Part shown: piece by piece, positions 1 through 9,166 of the stretch
Position numbering within the stretch: the stretch's first letter is position 1
How the letters are laid out: each line of letters starts with the position of its first letter
Assembly: GCF_003968755.1 (NCBI RefSeq)
Contig: NZ_RYDL01000004.1
Location: 166,499-230,498, forward strand
Length of the DNA: 64,000 bases
Direction: 5' to 3'
Source of the DNA: Flavobacterium sp. RSP15
GTDB taxonomy: Bacteria; Bacteroidota; Bacteroidia; Flavobacteriales; Flavobacteriaceae
The notes under the pieces: generated by a model
Told to the model about the DNA's origin: nothing
Seen by the model: only the letters and a program-made list of their open reading frames with translations
Databases searched by the model: none
Position numbers and translations under genes: made by a program

Positions 1-2
1 AA

Positions 3-3000
3 ATAGCCGCAGGTTTATTTATTGGAGAAGGAAAAGACAAAGCCAAATACCCTACAGATATGGGCGAAAACCATATCATCGAAAATAGAGATAGTATCTT
101 GGATAGTCCACCGGACATTTTGTTAACCAACTTCAAAATGTTGGATTATGCTTTGATGCGTGCAAAATTTCATAACCTTTGGAGCTATAATTTGGAAGAC
201 CCTTCCTTATTGCAATTCTTGGTATTGGATGAATTACATACTTACGATGGTGCACAAGGAACAGATGTGGCCAATTTAATAAGACGTTTAAAACTAAAAT
301 TAGACATTCCCAAAGGACAAATATGTGCCATTGGGACATCGGCAACAATTGGTTCTGGTGAGGAATCGAAAAAATTACTTTGTGAATATGCCGAGAAAGT
401 TTTTGGAGAAGAGTTCAAAGAAGAGGCAATTATTACCGAAAACAGACTTACGGTCGACGATTTTTTTGAAGGAGATGAAGAAAATCTGGAACGATTTATA
501 CCAAGACAAATTGGGCTTTTGGAAAGTAGATTACAGGAAAATGAAACCTACGAAAACTACATCAATCGTCAAAAAAGACTATGGCAAATCCCCGAAACTA
601 TTGATACTGTTGCATTAGGAAATGAATTGAAGAAACTCAAAATTGTTAAAGATTTAATAGCACTTACCAGTACGAACATTAAATCTTTACATCAATTATT
701 ATACGAACTCTCCGATAGAAATTCAGAATTCAAAACCCTTGCTGAATGGGATGAAGCAAATGAGTTAAACCCTCGCGAAGAAGTGGTGAATTCAATTGTG
801 GCTTTAATAAGTGCAGCCAAAACAGGAAAAGAAAAGTTTCCCCTCTTGTTTATTCAAATACAAATTTGGATACGAGAACTAAGCGGTGTGTTGAGAGAAA
901 TGAGTGAAACACCTAAATTTACTTGGAAAGATAAAGTAGCTGGCGAGAATGACCCAAGAGCATTACCCGCTTACTTCTGTAGGGATTGTGGCTCCAGTGG
1001 ATGGTTAGGAATTAAGGATGATAATAAAAATCATTTTGATACCGATCCTCAAAAAGTGTACGAATACTATTTTGAGAACCATAAAAACATCTATTTCATC
1101 AATACAACCAATCACAAACACATTGAGGAATACGAACCAACCAATACCATAAACGATTATATTGGAACAAAAACATTACAACTGCAAGAAAAAGAAGGAA
1201 CCAATACCTTCAAAATTCAAGCAGTTAGAAAATTAAACGAAACAAGAGCAAAACACATTTGTCCGGAGTGCAATTCTGAAAATACATTAAGCATTATTGG
1301 AACTAAGATAGCCACATTATCATCCATTACTGTAAGCCAAGTACTGTCATCAGATCTTGACCCAAGAGAGGACAAGTACCGTAAAATATTAGCGTTTACC
1401 AATAGTGTGCAAGATGCTGCACACCAAGCTGGTTTCGTGGAAGCAAGGAACTATCGTTTTACTTTTCGTTCCTCACTTCAAAAAGTGATAAATAAACTGG
1501 ACAGACCGGTAACTTTAGAAGAACTTCAAAAGGAATTTATTGGCTATTGGAAAATGAATTCCGATGAAACTAAACAAAATAATGAACTGGCTTATTATTA
1601 TCGATTTTTTCCGGAGGACTACAAAGGCAAAATCGAATTGGATAAAGATTATCGAATTGGAAGCCAGTTTACAGAGGATTTCAAAAAAGAATTTGATGAA
1701 CGAATACGTTGGGAAATTGTTTCCGAGTACGGATACAATGCCCTAATTGGACGAACTCTTGAAAAATCGGGTGCTTCAGCAGTAAAATTTGATGAAGAAA
1801 AAATCAAATCTATTTTTCCAATACTCCAAGATTGGTTAAGCCAAAACAATTTAATCTCCATAACCGAAACCGACTTACTGCCGTTTATCAATGGAATTTT
1901 GCATCGTATAAGAATTCGTGGTGGAGTGAATCACGAATATTTAAATAAATCCAGAACGGGAAGATTAACTAGATTTGATCTGAACTGGTACAAAGACAAC
2001 AGACATTTCTTGAATAAAATGTTTGGAAGTAGATCGAGATTTCCAAAAGTAATAAGTGCAAGTAAACAATCAGGAGAAATTATTGATACTACTTTTACCA
2101 ATACAAACAATTGGTACAGAAGTTATTTTATAAAATCCTTCCCAATGGCATCAGCTCATCAAGCTATCATTAATGACTTCTACAGCCGATTATTGGAAAG
2201 CTTGGAAGAAGTGAAAATCTTGGATAAAGTGGTATTAGAAGGCAATAATAACTATGCTATTCTTGCCAACGCCATCATAATAGAGAACAAAGTTAAAAAA
2301 CACGTATGCAACAACTGTGGCTCCTTTTTAAATGTAGCCGCTTCGGATACTTCAACTAGGAATACCAGATGCTTAGATTACACCTGTGTAAATGGTGTTT
2401 ATGAACCGGATACAAAGCAAAAACCAAATTATTATCAGTTAGTTTACAATCGAAATCGGTCTCCTAGAATTTATGCAGCCGAGCATACAGGAATTTTAGA
2501 ACGAAAAGACCGAGAGAACAAAGAAATTGATTTCAAAGAACGACCTAATTTCAACTCCTTAAATACTATTGTAGCCACCTCCACTTTGGAGATGGGTATT
2601 GATATTGGAACATTGAATACTGCTATCAATAATTCCGTACCACCACTAACATCTAATTTTCTGCAAAGAGTGGGACGTGCTGGGCGTTCTTCTGGAACGG
2701 CTATGATAGCTACATTTGCCCAAAGCAAAGCACACGATCTTTTTTATTTTGAAGAGCCCTCTGATATGATGGAAGGTGAAATAGCGACACCCGGTTGTTA
2801 TCTTGAAGCCAAAGAAATTTTATACAGACACTTTTTGGCTTATTGTTTGGACAATTGGGCTACAGCAGACCCTAAAAACAATACCATCCCCGGAAAAATT
2901 ATTGCATTACGGTTGTCTAATACTGATCTTAACGCTGCCGAATTTATTGTCAACCGAATTATTTCATACATCAAATCAAATGAACTGATATTAGTAAATC

Positions 3001-5849
3001 GATTTATCGATTTTTATAAACCAGACCTCAATAACGAAAGCAGAGTATTAGAAGAACTGAAATTATTTTTAGCAGAAGATGTGTTTTACGAAAGAATAAA
3101 AAGAGTATTCAAAAAAGTAAAAGAAGAATTGATCAGCATTCAAAAGAAGAGAAAAGAGATTGATGAAATCATCAAGAAAAACAATTTACCTGAAACTGAT
3201 GAGGAGAGAAAAAATTTAGAAGGAGATAAAAAAGCACTATCAGGATTACGAAAAATAATAGAAAAAAGGGCAATATTAGAACATTTAACTAATGTTGGTT
3301 TATTGCCTAACTATGCTTTTCCAGAAACAGGAGTTACATTAAATGCTTGGGTAAATGCTAACAAACCTAAAGCAAGTACTGGTTTACCAACAAACAAACA
3401 ATTTGAGATAATCAGGTCTTCCAATGTAGCTATAAGAGAATTAGCACCTGACAATGTATTTTATTCACAGGGTTATAAATTAGCCATTTCAGGATTAAAT
3501 ACTTTCGATTGGAAAGATGCTGATGTTTTAATTAAAAAACGTTTTTGTTCCAATTGTGACCACATAGAAAATAATGCGACCACTACGGAGACGAATTGTC
3601 CCAAATGTGGTGACAACTCTTGGTCTTCAGCAAAAAATCAACACACTTTTGTGAAAATAAGTGGCGTAAAATCAATCAATACCCGAGAAAATGCAACATT
3701 AGACGATAGTAGTGATGATAGAGATGTAATTACATATAGAATTTCAAAACATATAAAATTCGATTACAATACCTTTCAAGGTGCTTGGGGGATGAAAAAT
3801 ATTCCATTCGGTATAGAATATGTGAAAAATGTAGATATAACAGAAGTTAATTTAGGATTATCATCAGTTACGGATGCAAATAAAATTACTATCAATAATT
3901 TAGAAGACATTCCAAATCACGGCTTTGTAACCTGCAAACATTGTGGAAAAAGCAGCTCAACACCACACAAAGCAAAAAATAAAGAGAATAATAATTTCAA
4001 ATTCCATTACGGCTATTGCAAAAATAAAGACTATGATTACCAGGGTAAAACCGATGCCGTTTTTGAAGAAGTTTTCTTATTTCGAGAAATAAAAACAGAA
4101 GCGCTCAAAGTATTGTTACCTGTTCAAGATTTGGAAAGCGAAGCCCAAGTAAATATGTTTAAAGCGGGTTTAGAACTGGGATTAAAAAAATATTACAAAG
4201 GAAATCCGCAACACCTCAATATTGTAAACTATTCCGAATTCAATAAGCAAAACAGCCGATTTGATAAATACTTGGTAATACTCGATAACATTCCGGGCGG
4301 TACAGGATATTTAGAAAAACTTTTCAATCCATCTGAATTTACCGAAGTAATTAAAAAAGCTTATGAAGCAATCAAAGAATGTAATTGCCAGCACAACGGA
4401 AAAGATGGTTGTTATCGTTGCATTTATACCTACTCCAATCAATACATTCAAGAAGATTTAAGCAGAAATAAAGCAGAAATTTTATTCAAAAAAATTGTAG
4501 ATAATTCAAGTGGATGGGAACCCTATTCCTCAGGTTTAGGTTCATTGTCAGGTAACGGTCAAATTGAAGAAAGTGAACTGGAAGATCGCTTTATCAGGAG
4601 CCTACGGAATTATTGTGCTAAAAACGCAGAACAAGGATTCATTTTCGAAAGTTATGTAGAAGATGCTATCATTAATTATAAATTAAAAACAGTTAACGGG
4701 GATTATACTTTTTACTATGTAATAAGACCCCAATTGGAACTAGGACCTGCGGAAAACGTGAAATACAAAACACGTTCAGACTTTTACATTTCATTAACAA
4801 GCGCTGAGAAAGAAGGCGTTACCTTAAGCGATGACAAAATTACAAGCGTAAAGAATATTGCAGTATATCTCGATGGATATACCTACCACGCTACTAAAGA
4901 AAATTGCCGTTTTTATAATGATTTGCAAAAACGAAATGCAATAGTAGAATCGGGTGATAAAATTACCTGGTCACTTTCGTGGTCAGATATTGAAAAATTC
5001 GATGCTATTGAAAAAGAAAGCGATCAGGTTTCAAAACAATTTAAAAAAGATGCCTTAGCAGTGGATAGCATCAAATACAAAACAACGATTGAGTTTTTCA
5101 AAAAAATACCTTATTGGAATAATTACAATAGTGATTTTATGCAAACAAAAAACGCAATGGATCGATTATGCTGGCTGTTGTCTAATCCACTGCAAGAGCA
5201 ATTTCCAAAACAAAAAATAGGGTTAGCATTAGCAATACAACAAACCAAATTTGCAATTCCATCTATGGAAGCTATCGAATTAATTGAAGTTTTAAATAAG
5301 CCTTCGATTGTTATTAACCCAACAGTACAGGCTACAAATAAAAACCAAGGGAATTTTTATAACCTTCCTGACAACCAGTTAAAATATGATTTTGCAAGTC
5401 TAGTTTTTGGTATTCGATTAAATGATTTATCAATAAAAGCAGCCTGTAGCGTAACCGAATTGCAAGAAAATCTTGAAAAACAAAATTGGGAGCTGTTTTG
5501 GCAACTTTACAATTTAATTCAAGAGGATTGCGTATTGGTAAATGAAACTATTGATACTACTATTTTACCAACTAATACGGATGAAACAATAGATAAATAC
5601 AATTGTCTAAAATACCACGAAAAGGAATTGCATCAAATTGTGATACAATTGATAGACAACAATATTCCATTTAATGAAGAAGGCGGATTTTATATAGAAT
5701 ATGAAGGCATTTATGCCGAAGCAATGCTCGGCTTTGAAAATATAAAAATAGTAATACAACCACTTTCCGATGAAGACAGAAAAATTTTTAAAAAGGCTGG
5801 TTACCAAGAAATAAATACTAATGAATTTAATATAAATCAAATAATATGA
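3..5849 (+). CDS. Large SF2 helicase with DUF1998 module and nuclease-like tail (5'-partial)
   Basis: The frame is open from the left edge, so the real start is upstream; 1,949 residues are visible. It is a DEAD/DEAH-type superfamily 2 helicase: motif II LVLDELHTYDG near base 230, SATIG near 340, VATSTLEMGIDIG near 2570 and motif VI QRVGRAGRSSG near 2665. Several CxxC zinc-ribbon pairs are scattered through it (CRDCGSS, CPECNSE, CSNCDH with CPKCGD, CKHCGK). Bases 4120-4470 look like a DUF1998 module ending in the cysteine cluster CNCQHNGKDGCYRC. The last 430 residues contain YLDGYTYH, a D/K-containing stretch and WSLSWSDIEKF, as in Vsr- or DUF559-type PD-(D/E)XK nucleases. Helicase-DUF1998 fusions of this size are known from Druantia (DruE), and related helicases from DISARM-like systems; an antiphage role is inferred and the exact system is undecided. 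The stop overlaps the next start (ATGA). Confidence 0.85.
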   Translation: MAAGLFIGEGKDKAKYPTDMGENHIIENRDSILDSPPDILLTNFKMLDYALMRAKFHNLWSYNLEDPSLLQFLVLDELHTYDGAQGTDVANLIRRLKLKLDIPKGQICAIGTSATIGSGEESKKLLCEYAEKVFGEEFKEEAIITENRLTVDDFFEGDEENLERFIPRQIGLLESRLQENETYENYINRQKRLWQIPETIDTVALGNELKKLKIVKDLIALTSTNIKSLHQLLYELSDRNSEFKTLAEWDEANELNPREEVVNSIVALISAAKTGKEKFPLLFIQIQIWIRELSGVLREMSETPKFTWKDKVAGENDPRALPAYFCRDCGSSGWLGIKDDNKNHFDTDPQKVYEYYFENHKNIYFINTTNHKHIEEYEPTNTINDYIGTKTLQLQEKEGTNTFKIQAVRKLNETRAKHICPECNSENTLSIIGTKIATLSSITVSQVLSSDLDPREDKYRKILAFTNSVQDAAHQAGFVEARNYRFTFRSSLQKVINKLDRPVTLEELQKEFIGYWKMNSDETKQNNELAYYYRFFPEDYKGKIELDKDYRIGSQFTEDFKKEFDERIRWEIVSEYGYNALIGRTLEKSGASAVKFDEEKIKSIFPILQDWLSQNNLISITETDLLPFINGILHRIRIRGGVNHEYLNKSRTGRLTRFDLNWYKDNRHFLNKMFGSRSRFPKVISASKQSGEIIDTTFTNTNNWYRSYFIKSFPMASAHQAIINDFYSRLLESLEEVKILDKVVLEGNNNYAILANAIIIENKVKKHVCNNCGSFLNVAASDTSTRNTRCLDYTCVNGVYEPDTKQKPNYYQLVYNRNRSPRIYAAEHTGILERKDRENKEIDFKERPNFNSLNTIVATSTLEMGIDIGTLNTAINNSVPPLTSNFLQRVGRAGRSSGTAMIATFAQSKAHDLFYFEEPSDMMEGEIATPGCYLEAKEILYRHFLAYCLDNWATADPKNNTIPGKIIALRLSNTDLNAAEFIVNRIISYIKSNELILVNRFIDFYKPDLNNESRVLEELKLFLAEDVFYERIKRVFKKVKEELISIQKKRKEIDEIIKKNNLPETDEERKNLEGDKKALSGLRKIIEKRAILEHLTNVGLLPNYAFPETGVTLNAWVNANKPKASTGLPTNKQFEIIRSSNVAIRELAPDNVFYSQGYKLAISGLNTFDWKDADVLIKKRFCSNCDHIENNATTTETNCPKCGDNSWSSAKNQHTFVKISGVKSINTRENATLDDSSDDRDVITYRISKHIKFDYNTFQGAWGMKNIPFGIEYVKNVDITEVNLGLSSVTDANKITINNLEDIPNHGFVTCKHCGKSSSTPHKAKNKENNNFKFHYGYCKNKDYDYQGKTDAVFEEVFLFREIKTEALKVLLPVQDLESEAQVNMFKAGLELGLKKYYKGNPQHLNIVNYSEFNKQNSRFDKYLVILDNIPGGTGYLEKLFNPSEFTEVIKKAYEAIKECNCQHNGKDGCYRCIYTYSNQYIQEDLSRNKAEILFKKIVDNSSGWEPYSSGLGSLSGNGQIEESELEDRFIRSLRNYCAKNAEQGFIFESYVEDAIINYKLKTVNGDYTFYYVIRPQLELGPAENVKYKTRSDFYISLTSAEKEGVTLSDDKITSVKNIAVYLDGYTYHATKENCRFYNDLQKRNAIVESGDKITWSLSWSDIEKFDAIEKESDQVSKQFKKDALAVDSIKYKTTIEFFKKIPYWNNYNSDFMQTKNAMDRLCWLLSNPLQEQFPKQKIGLALAIQQTKFAIPSMEAIELIEVLNKPSIVINPTVQATNKNQGNFYNLPDNQLKYDFASLVFGIRLNDLSIKAACSVTELQENLEKQNWELFWQLYNLIQEDCVLVNETIDTTILPTNTDETIDKYNCLKYHEKELHQIVIQLIDNNIPFNEEGGFYIEYEGIYAEAMLGFENIKIVIQPLSDEDRKIFKKAGYQEINTNEFNINQII

Positions 5850-7939
5850 TGAAGCTTTTCATTCACGATAAATGTATGGAGCAATTATTTGAATTGCCAA
5901 AATCCACCCAAAAAAAGGTGCTTGAATTTCAAAGAAAATTTAGAGAAAACTCAAAATCAAGTGCTATTAATTTCGAGTCCATTTCTACTTTCAAGGACCA
6001 ACAATTAAGAACGGCAAGAATTGATGATAAGTACAGAGCAATCGTAAAAGCTCCGGTATCAGGAGATAATTACTATTTGCTATGGGTTGACAATCACGAC
6101 GAAGCAATGGATTGGGCTAAAAACAAAGTCTTTCATTGGAATGACAATACCGATACAGCTCAAATATTTACGGCTCCTGAAGCAGAAATTACAATTAACA
6201 CACTAACTGATGCTTTACAAACACCACGTTTATTTGATGGTTTTTCAAACGAACAGCTAGTACAAATTGGTGTGCCATCCCTAACATTAAGTTTAGTTCG
6301 TAGTCTAAAAGACCTTAATGAATTAGGTGATAGTGAAAAATATATCCCAACAGATGCTTTTGAAAATCTATTTTACCTAACCGAAGGACTCAACATTGAA
6401 CTGCTAATTGCTGAAATTAACGAAGGGAAATCAAAAGCTACGGAACAAGAGGCAAAAGCAAACAGCATCAACAACAAACGAAGTTTTGTTGAGGTAGATG
6501 ATGATTTAATGTCTGAAATCATAAACGGGGATTTAAGCAAATGGCAAATTTACCTTCACCCATCACAACGTAAATTAGTCGAACCTGATTTCAAAGGTTC
6601 TGTAAGAGTTACGGGCGGTGCTGGTACAGGAAAAACAGTAGTAGCTCTGCACAGATTGAAAAAGTTAACTTCAATTTTAATTGATGGAGATGACAGAAAA
6701 ATAGTATTTACGACTTTTACCAATGCATTAACACAAAACTTGACGGTGCTGGCAGATAAATTAAATATTGATAAAAGCAAAATAGTCATCACTAATATTG
6801 ATACCCTTTTACGTGATTTAGCGAAAGAATACAATTTGGTAGATAATAATGTTAGAATTTTAGATTTCTACAATTCAAAATCAAGTTACGAGCTTTGGGA
6901 CGATTTCTTGGAACAAAATTTAACCGAATTTGACACCTTGTTTCTAACTGCTGAATATCAGAACGTAATTCTTTTTAATGACCTTAAAAATATAGAAGAT
7001 TATCTAAAAGTTAGCCGAATAGGTCGTGGAAAACCCATTTCCCGTAAAGTAAAAATGGACGTTTGGGAATTGGTCGAAAAATACAACAAGAAAAAGAAAG
7101 AAGAGGATTATGTTGACAGGGCAGAATTATTTAACGTGGTGACAAACCACTTGAAAACGCTTCCACTTAGACCTTTCAAAAATGTAATTACAGACGAAGT
7201 GCAGGATTTATCCAATGTTGAACTTAGGTTCCTTAGAGCTTTAGTGGAAGAAAAAGTAAATGATTTATTTTTGGTTGGTGATCCTTATCAGAAGATTTAT
7301 GCAAGAAAAATTAATTTCACTGCTGCAGGAATTTCAATAAGAGGAAACCGTAGTAAACAGTTGAAAATAAATTATAGAACTTCAGAAGAAATAAAACGTT
7401 TGGCAGTTACTGCCGTTCAGGGTATCAACTATGATGATTTTGATGGAGAAACTGAAAAATTAAACGGCTATTTATCCTTATTTCACGGAGAATTACCAAC
7501 CTACCAAGTCTTTAAAACAAAATCGGATGAAATAAATGCTATCCTCATTCATATTGAAGAATTAAAAGAAAGAGGATTTAAGCTCAATGATATTGCATTG
7601 GCTTTTAGAACCAAAGAGGCATTAAAAGAAGTAAAAACGGCATTACATAAAAATAAAATTCCTTTTTCTGATAATGCAACCGTTGGGAAAAGTAATTCAG
7701 GAGTTACACTTTCAACATTCCACGGTTTAAAAGGATTGGAATTTAAGGCGGTAATGCTTTGCGATGTAAACAAAAGAACAGTACCCTTGATGATCCAAAA
7801 AATGGACACAATGGAACAACAAGAAAAAGAAGACTATTTAAATAGTGAAAAATCACTTTTATATGTTGCAATGACCAGAGCCATCAGTGTTTTGAAAATA
7901 GTGGGAACAGGGATAAAATCGGAATTAATAAACATTTAA
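5846..7939 (+). CDS. UvrD/Rep-like SF1 helicase with RelE/ParE-like N-terminal domain
   Basis: The 697-residue protein starts at the ATG overlapping the upstream stop; a second ATG follows directly, so the start could be one codon later. Residues 1-95 look like a RelE/ParE toxin fold (short helices, then ARIDDKYRAIVKAP and YYLLWVDNHDEAMDWA, the pattern seen when such domains precede helicases). From about residue 230 it is an SF1 helicase: Walker A GGAGTGKT near residue 256, motif II ITDEVQD near 449, LVGDPYQKIYA, NYRTSEEI, LSTFHGLKGLEFKAV and the C-terminal YVAMTRA. It should translocate on and unwind DNA with ATP. Four-base overlap with the DUF1998 helicase implies translational coupling and a shared system. 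Whether the RelE-like part cleaves RNA or only binds is not visible; obvious catalytic residues cannot be assigned by eye. Confidence 0.88.
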   Translation: MMKLFIHDKCMEQLFELPKSTQKKVLEFQRKFRENSKSSAINFESISTFKDQQLRTARIDDKYRAIVKAPVSGDNYYLLWVDNHDEAMDWAKNKVFHWNDNTDTAQIFTAPEAEITINTLTDALQTPRLFDGFSNEQLVQIGVPSLTLSLVRSLKDLNELGDSEKYIPTDAFENLFYLTEGLNIELLIAEINEGKSKATEQEAKANSINNKRSFVEVDDDLMSEIINGDLSKWQIYLHPSQRKLVEPDFKGSVRVTGGAGTGKTVVALHRLKKLTSILIDGDDRKIVFTTFTNALTQNLTVLADKLNIDKSKIVITNIDTLLRDLAKEYNLVDNNVRILDFYNSKSSYELWDDFLEQNLTEFDTLFLTAEYQNVILFNDLKNIEDYLKVSRIGRGKPISRKVKMDVWELVEKYNKKKKEEDYVDRAELFNVVTNHLKTLPLRPFKNVITDEVQDLSNVELRFLRALVEEKVNDLFLVGDPYQKIYARKINFTAAGISIRGNRSKQLKINYRTSEEIKRLAVTAVQGINYDDFDGETEKLNGYLSLFHGELPTYQVFKTKSDEINAILIHIEELKERGFKLNDIALAFRTKEALKEVKTALHKNKIPFSDNATVGKSNSGVTLSTFHGLKGLEFKAVMLCDVNKRTVPLMIQKMDTMEQQEKEDYLNSEKSLLYVAMTRAISVLKIVGTGIKSELINI

Positions 7940-7948
7940 TTTTACAAA

Positions 7949-7998
7949 TTAAGGGTAATTTAACCCCTTAAAGTTGAGGGTATATAAGAATTATACCC
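7949..7998. other. Two consecutive hairpins between genes
   Basis: TTAAGGG at 7949-7955 can pair with CCCTTAA ending at 7971, and GGGTATA (7978-7984) pairs perfectly with TATACCC (7992-7998). Neither is followed by a long T run, so this may be an attenuator, an mRNA end-stabilising structure or a weak terminator after the helicase gene. Confidence 0.4.
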
Positions 7999-8034
7999 AA
8001 TTTGAGGATGATAAAAACAGGACGATAACAAACT

Positions 8035-8868
8035 ATGATAAAGAGAAACTATTATTCAGTTAGGACAGGAAAAATATCGCCAGACCAACAAGTTAATTTT
8101 GAGGTTCTGAAAAAGTTGTTTTCGGTGACATACAACAAATTAAATACTGACGGATATTTTCAAAAATATTTCGGAATTAACTGTGAAGACGGATACATTC
8201 CTGGAGAATTGGGCGAGGAAATTGAAGCAATGATATTTGTGAATTTAAGAAAAGACAACCTATATCCAATTTACCAAAACTTACCCAATTATACCGAAGA
8301 CGATTTCTTTGACATAATTGAGTTTCTTTACGACCACTGCTCAAAAGGACTTAATGGACATTACCACAACTGGAACAACTGTGGGTATCATTATGAAGAA
8401 TTTAATGACATTGAAGGTCAGAAACAATACAGAGAACTACTGAACCCTATCTTACGAGAATACAAAGACGGTTTTGAAATTTCGGAAAGTGGCGAAATTT
8501 TGATCTTATCAGACAATGGTCTTTCAAACTTATTTGAAGCGGACATTCCAACAAATGAAAAGGAAAACGTTTCTAATAAAATAAACTCTGCAATTTTAAA
8601 ATTCAGACGATACAAATCCACGCTTGACGACAGAAGAGAAGCAATTAGGGAACTTGCAGATGTTTTGGAATTTATTAGGCCAGCAATTAAGGAACATTTA
8701 AACAAAAAAGACGAGAATGATATTTTTAATATCGCTAATAATTTCGGTATTAGACACCATAACAAAGACCAGCAGACAGAGTATGACAAAGCAATATGGT
8801 ATAGTTGGATTTTCTATTACTACTTGGCAACATTACACGCAGTTTTACGAATGACAAATAAGAAATGA
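8035..8868 (+). CDS. Unrecognised 277-residue protein, possible HEPN-like C-terminus
   Basis: No signal peptide or membrane segment is visible. The first half is a mixed, acidic and aromatic-rich domain (ELGEEIEAMIF, DFFDIIEFLYDHCSKG, HYHNWNNCGYHYEEF). The C-terminal 100 residues are helical: RREAIRELADVLEFIRPAI, then ANNFGIRHHNKDQ and a long hydrophobic helix WYSWIFYYYLATLHAVLR. That tail recalls all-helical HEPN/abortive-infection C-terminal domains, but I cannot name a family. It sits 95 bases after the helicase pair on the same strand and may belong to that defence module or be an independent one. Function unknown. Confidence 0.7.
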   Translation: MIKRNYYSVRTGKISPDQQVNFEVLKKLFSVTYNKLNTDGYFQKYFGINCEDGYIPGELGEEIEAMIFVNLRKDNLYPIYQNLPNYTEDDFFDIIEFLYDHCSKGLNGHYHNWNNCGYHYEEFNDIEGQKQYRELLNPILREYKDGFEISESGEILILSDNGLSNLFEADIPTNEKENVSNKINSAILKFRRYKSTLDDRREAIRELADVLEFIRPAIKEHLNKKDENDIFNIANNFGIRHHNKDQQTEYDKAIWYSWIFYYYLATLHAVLRMTNKK

Positions 8869-9038
8869 ATATAAAAACTGGGGATAACCGCGCGTTTACA
8901 ATAGTCATAATTGATTGCTCTACAGACAGTTTTGTTGTTACAGTTAGTTCAATTCTACGAAATAGCATTTGTGGAAAAAGCCTGCCCATCGCAAATCTGC
9001 AAAATGTTTTGTTTAACCCTGTGATTATGGGAAATTAA
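8865..9038 (+). CDS. Short 57-residue reading frame, doubtful gene
   Basis: An ATG overlaps the preceding stop in an ATGA junction and opens a 57-codon frame ending at TAA 9036-9038. The product is hydrophobic in its first half and resembles nothing I know. Its second part (PIANLQ) contains the 15-bp repeat also present before the protease gene at 13.55 kb, so this may be recombined debris rather than a gene. The rest of the gap up to 9166 shows only AT-rich DNA. Confidence 0.25.
   Translation: MNIKTGDNRAFTIVIIDCSTDSFVVTVSSILRNSICGKSLPIANLQNVLFNPVIMGN
8988..9002. repeat. 15-bp direct repeat, copy 1 (upstream of STAND gene)
   Basis: ATCGCAAATCTGCAA occurs here and again at 13548-13562. The two copies flank the Mrr-STAND gene exactly, each lying in the gap before a plus-strand gene. 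It may be a recombination junction; chance occurrence is also possible for a 15-mer. Confidence 0.5.
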
Positions 9039-9166
9039 TAATTTGATTGGGTTTGAAAAAAATATTGAAGATAAAAGGATTTAATAACTTCTTTAACAAA
9101 TCAAAACATGTAAAACCAAATCATCTAGTAATATTAATTAATTTGCAAACGAAATAGTGTGTTATT

